In this document: piece after piece, positions 5,971 to 7,722 of the stretch
How positions within the stretch are numbered: the stretch's first letter is position 1
Layout of the letters: every line of letters starts with the position of its first letter
Assembly: GCA_964404605.1 (NCBI GenBank)
Contig: CAYOKT010000111.1
Coordinates: forward strand, 1-7,722
Direction of reading: 5' to 3'
DNA length: 7,722 bases
Origin: CAYOKT01 sp964404605
GTDB lineage: Bacteria > Electryoneota > Electryoneia > Electryoneales > Electryoneaceae
Notes under the pieces: generated by a model
The model's database searches: none
What the model saw: the letters and a program-made list of their open reading frames with translations, nothing else
Told to the model about the DNA's origin: nothing
Program-made: the position numbers and the translations under genes

Positions 5971-7389
5971 ATGAAACCGCGCAGGAGAAACCGAAGCCGG
6001 GGCCTGCTGCTGCCCCTGTTCTGCGCGCTGCTGCTCACCACGTTCGCCGCCGCCCCGCTCCCCGCGCAGACCACGCCGGACGAGCTGTACGCCGCCGGGC
6101 GCGCCCTCGAGAAGGAGGGCAAGCTGAAGGAGGCGTACATCAAGTACCGCGCGGCGATCAAGGCCGACCCGCAACATGTCCGCTCCGTCTACCGCGCGGG
6201 GCGCATCCTCAAGGCGTTCGGCAAGATCGACCAGGCGATGGCCGCCTACCGCAAGGCGATCGAGATCCAGCCCGACTACCACCCGGCCTACAACAGCCTC
6301 GGCATCCTGCTGAAGAAGCAGGGAGACCTGGAGGGCGCCATCGCGGCGTACCGGAAGGCGGTGGCGATCAAGCCGACCTTCGTCTCCGCCTGGCGCAACC
6401 TCGGGCGCGCGCTGGCGGAGAAGGGCGATCTCGCGGGCGCGAAGGAAGCCTACCTGCAGGCGGTGACCCTCGCCCCCGACCATGCGAAGAGCCAGTTGAC
6501 CCTCGGTCTGCTGCTCGCCCGTGACGGCGAACTCGCCGCCGCCGTCAAGCACCTCGATGCGGCGCTGAAGCTCGAACCGGGCAACACCAAGGCGCAGCAG
6601 GCCCTCGCCTGGGTGCAGGGACAACAGGGGGCGGCGGATGCGACGAAGACCGGGGCGAAGGGCGAGGATGAAGAGGAGTGGTACCCCACGCCCCCGGACC
6701 CCGAGAAGGACAAGGCGCGCGGCCTGAAGCTGGTGGATGAGGGACGCTACACGGAGGCCGTCGCCGCGCTGGAAACCGCCATCGAGTACGGCGCCACCGG
6801 CGAGGACCTCTACACCGCCCTCGCCTATGCGAACATGCAGAACGGCGACCCCCTCGCCGCGGCGCACGCCTACGAGACCGCCATCCGCATCTCGCGCGAT
6901 CCCCAACCCTGGTACTACCTCAACCTGGGACAGGCCCGCAGCCGGGTCGGGGACTACAAGGGCTCCATCAAGGCCTATGAACTCGCGCTGAAACTCCAGC
7001 CGAACTATGTCAAGGCCCAGTACAACCTCGGGGTGGTCAGGCTGAAGGCGGGCGATGTCAAGGGCGCGGTCAGGGAGCTGAAGAAGGCCGTGGAGCTGGA
7101 GCCGTCCTCCTACCAGATCCACTCCAGCCTCGCGGCGGCGCTGGTCAAGTTCGGCAGGGCCGATGAGGCCATCGAGGAGTACCGCACCGCGCTTCGTCTC
7201 ATGCCCAGTGACGCCCAGACCTACATGACCCTCGGGCTGCTGCTGGAGGAGGAGGGCCGCCGGGAGGAGGCCGCCGGGGTCTACCGCGACTTCCTCCGCC
7301 TCGTCCCCGCCACACCGGCGATCGAGCTCTGGCAGGAGGAGGCCCGCAACCGCCTGAAACGACTCGAGGCTGTGGCCGGTTCCCCCTGA
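5971..7389 (+). CDS. Exported tetratricopeptide-repeat (TPR) protein
   Basis: This 472-aa protein is almost entirely TPR helical hairpins, a fold that binds other proteins. It begins with a basic n-region (MKPRRRNRSR) and a hydrophobic stretch (LLLPLFCALLLTTFAAAP), with likely signal peptidase cleavage after LPA (residue 32), so it should act in the periplasm or envelope. Five 34-residue repeats run from about 35 to 204, each with the Ala/Gly pattern and a Pro near the end (KADPQ, IQPD, IKPT, LAPD, LEPG). A Gln/Ala-rich and acidic linker (about 205-243, containing GEDEEEWYPTPPDP) is followed by six more repeats (about 244-446) and a charged C-terminal helix. There is no enzymatic domain. I chose the ATG at 5971 because the signal peptide begins there; an in-frame ATG at 5896 would prepend 25 Arg/Pro-rich residues before it. 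AAAGGAG lies 13 nt upstream, a long spacing. The gene is divergent from the peptidase gene, and no partner can be named. Confidence 0.9.
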   Translation: MKPRRRNRSRGLLLPLFCALLLTTFAAAPLPAQTTPDELYAAGRALEKEGKLKEAYIKYRAAIKADPQHVRSVYRAGRILKAFGKIDQAMAAYRKAIEIQPDYHPAYNSLGILLKKQGDLEGAIAAYRKAVAIKPTFVSAWRNLGRALAEKGDLAGAKEAYLQAVTLAPDHAKSQLTLGLLLARDGELAAAVKHLDAALKLEPGNTKAQQALAWVQGQQGAADATKTGAKGEDEEEWYPTPPDPEKDKARGLKLVDEGRYTEAVAALETAIEYGATGEDLYTALAYANMQNGDPLAAAHAYETAIRISRDPQPWYYLNLGQARSRVGDYKGSIKAYELALKLQPNYVKAQYNLGVVRLKAGDVKGAVRELKKAVELEPSSYQIHSSLAAALVKFGRADEAIEEYRTALRLMPSDAQTYMTLGLLLEEEGRREEAAGVYRDFLRLVPATPAIELWQEEARNRLKRLEAVAGSP

Positions 7390-7390
7390 G

Positions 7391-7450
7391 CGCTCCCCGC
7401 CGCCCCGCCCTCTTCGCCTATAACCCTCACCCCGTCCCTCGCCCCGCCAT
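7391..7450 (+). terminator. C-rich, G-poor stretch after the TPR gene, possible Rho-loading site
   Basis: Starting 2 nt after the TPR stop codon, 60 bases contain 37 C and only 8 G by hand count. No hairpin followed by a T-run lies just downstream of this gene. An unstructured C-over-G stretch at a gene end is the known hallmark of Rho utilisation sites. Function is inferred from composition only. Confidence 0.35.
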
Positions 7451-7511
7451 GTTCGTCCAGGGTCGCATGCCGCGCCGCTTGCCGCGCCACGTCCCGATGT
7501 TTCAGGAGAAG

Positions 7512-7550
7512 GCGGGTAGCCAATGGCGAAGGCGGGACTGCATCCCGGGG
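7512..7550 (+). repeat. Dispersed repeat B, right copy
   Basis: This is the degenerate same-direction counterpart of 216-255, including the CGGGA/TCCCG hairpin at 7533-7547. It precedes the palindrome at 7573-7600 and repeat A. Its sequence makes part of the small frame 7523-7705 look open, which I do not take as a gene. Confidence 0.55.
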
Positions 7551-7572
7551 AATTGCAGGGTAGTGTCGTGCT

Positions 7573-7600
7573 GTACGGGCACGGCGCGCCGTGCCCCTAC
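7573..7600. repeat. 28-bp near-perfect palindrome
   Basis: GTACGGGCACGGCG (7573-7586) and CGCCGTGCCCCTAC (7587-7600) are inverted repeats with 13 of 14 positions matching, centred on GGCGCGCC. There is no T-run after it and it lies about 180 bp past the TPR stop codon, so it looks like a palindromic intergenic repeat rather than a terminator. It lies between repeats B and A. Confidence 0.6.
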
Positions 7601-7610
7601 GACGATGGGC

Positions 7611-7630
7611 GGCAGGGTGGCCCTGTCAGC
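7611..7630 (+). repeat. Dispersed repeat A, right copy 1
   Basis: GGCAGGGTGGCCCTGTCAGC is an exact inverted copy of 174-193 near the left end. It lies 10 bp after the palindrome at 7573-7600, and a second copy follows 75 bp later. Exact 20-base identity between two non-coding sites over 7 kb apart is far beyond chance. Confidence 0.75.
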
Positions 7631-7637
7631 AGGCAGT

Positions 7638-7689
7638 CCGGGGTCGCCTGCCGCGGCGAAGCCTTTGGCGCAGCCTGGGCCGACCCCGG
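7638..7689. repeat. 9-bp inverted repeat forming a stem-loop
   Basis: CCGGGGTCG (7638-7646) and CGACCCCGG (7681-7689) pair perfectly across 34 bases that hold smaller dyads (GCCGCGGC at 7650-7657, GCCTTTGGC at 7661-7669). It fills the gap between the two right copies of repeat A, so the cluster A-stem-A may be one composite unit. Confidence 0.45.
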
Positions 7690-7704
7690 GAAAATGTCAG
7701 TCTG

Positions 7705-7722
7705 AGGGTGGCCCTGTCAGCT
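7705..7722 (+). repeat. Dispersed repeat A, right copy 2 (runs into window edge)
   Basis: Eighteen bases, beginning AGGGTGG, match the other right copy at 17 of 18 and the left copy (inverted) at 18 of 18. The match runs to the last base, so the repeat may continue. Two same-direction copies 92-94 bp apart hint at a cluster extending to the right. Confidence 0.7.

Larger units (their letters stand above)
7390..7722. other. Non-coding, repeat-rich right flank
   Basis: These 333 bases after the TPR gene contain no convincing gene. In order they hold the C-rich stretch, repeat B, a 28-bp palindrome, repeat A, a stem-loop and a second repeat A that reaches the edge. The small open frame at 7523-7705 consists mostly of these repeats. 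Confidence 0.6.

Noticed and set aside
5662..7122. 486-aa minus-strand open frame opposite the TPR gene
   Set aside because: It is antisense to a clear TPR protein, shows only a repetitive Leu/Arg/Gly/Val pattern that mirrors the TPR codons, and runs through the intergenic leader.
7523..7705. 60-aa plus-strand open frame in the right flank
   Set aside because: It is built from repeats B and A and palindromes, with no clear Shine-Dalgarno sequence and no recognisable product.
7390..7722. CRISPR array or attachment site in the repeat-rich right flank
   Set aside because: The repeats are too few, unevenly spaced and internally palindromic, with no cas gene, tRNA or integrase in the window.

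Overview
The window is GC-rich bacterial DNA (by eye roughly two-thirds G+C, with G or C at nearly every third codon position). It carries two divergently arranged genes for exported proteins, with structured, repeat-rich non-coding DNA on both sides. The larger gene ends in a type A C-terminal sorting domain, the class used by the type IX secretion system, and combines a gingipain-like C25 peptidase domain with a long chain of Ig-like and beta-sandwich modules. That combination suggests a high-GC member of the Fibrobacterota-Chlorobiota-Bacteroidota (FCB) group or a related uncultured candidate phylum. This is inference from protein architecture; no rRNA or marker gene is present.

Layout. 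1-261: non-coding, with a strong GC palindrome (11-30), an AT-rich island (about 88-160), a terminator-like hairpin (161-183) and two dispersed repeats (173-193, 216-255). 262-5544, minus strand: the 1760-aa secreted C25-family protein. 5545-5970: divergent intergenic region with a good sigma70-type promoter for the peptidase gene, an operator-like dyad over its -10, and a GC-rich structured leader for the rightward gene that holds a doubtful 67-codon upstream ORF. 5971-7389, plus strand: a 472-aa exported protein with about eleven TPR repeats. 7390-7722: non-coding, beginning with a C-rich, G-poor stretch resembling a Rho-loading site, then palindromes and second copies of the repeats seen at the left end.

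How they may work together. The peptidase-like protein would be exported by Sec and then handled at the outer membrane through its C-terminal domain. The TPR protein would sit in the periplasm or at the envelope as a protein-binding scaffold. They share a divergent intergenic region, but nothing in the sequence shows a functional link.

The most interesting signals are: (1) the C25 domain keeps the catalytic Cys and the acidic residue but has Phe where gingipains have the catalytic His, with a His three residues later; (2) the same palindromic repeat families lie on both outer flanks of the gene pair; (3) the leader of the TPR gene has a 15-bp hairpin with wobble pairs that only fit the plus-strand RNA, enclosing a start codon and its Shine-Dalgarno sequence.
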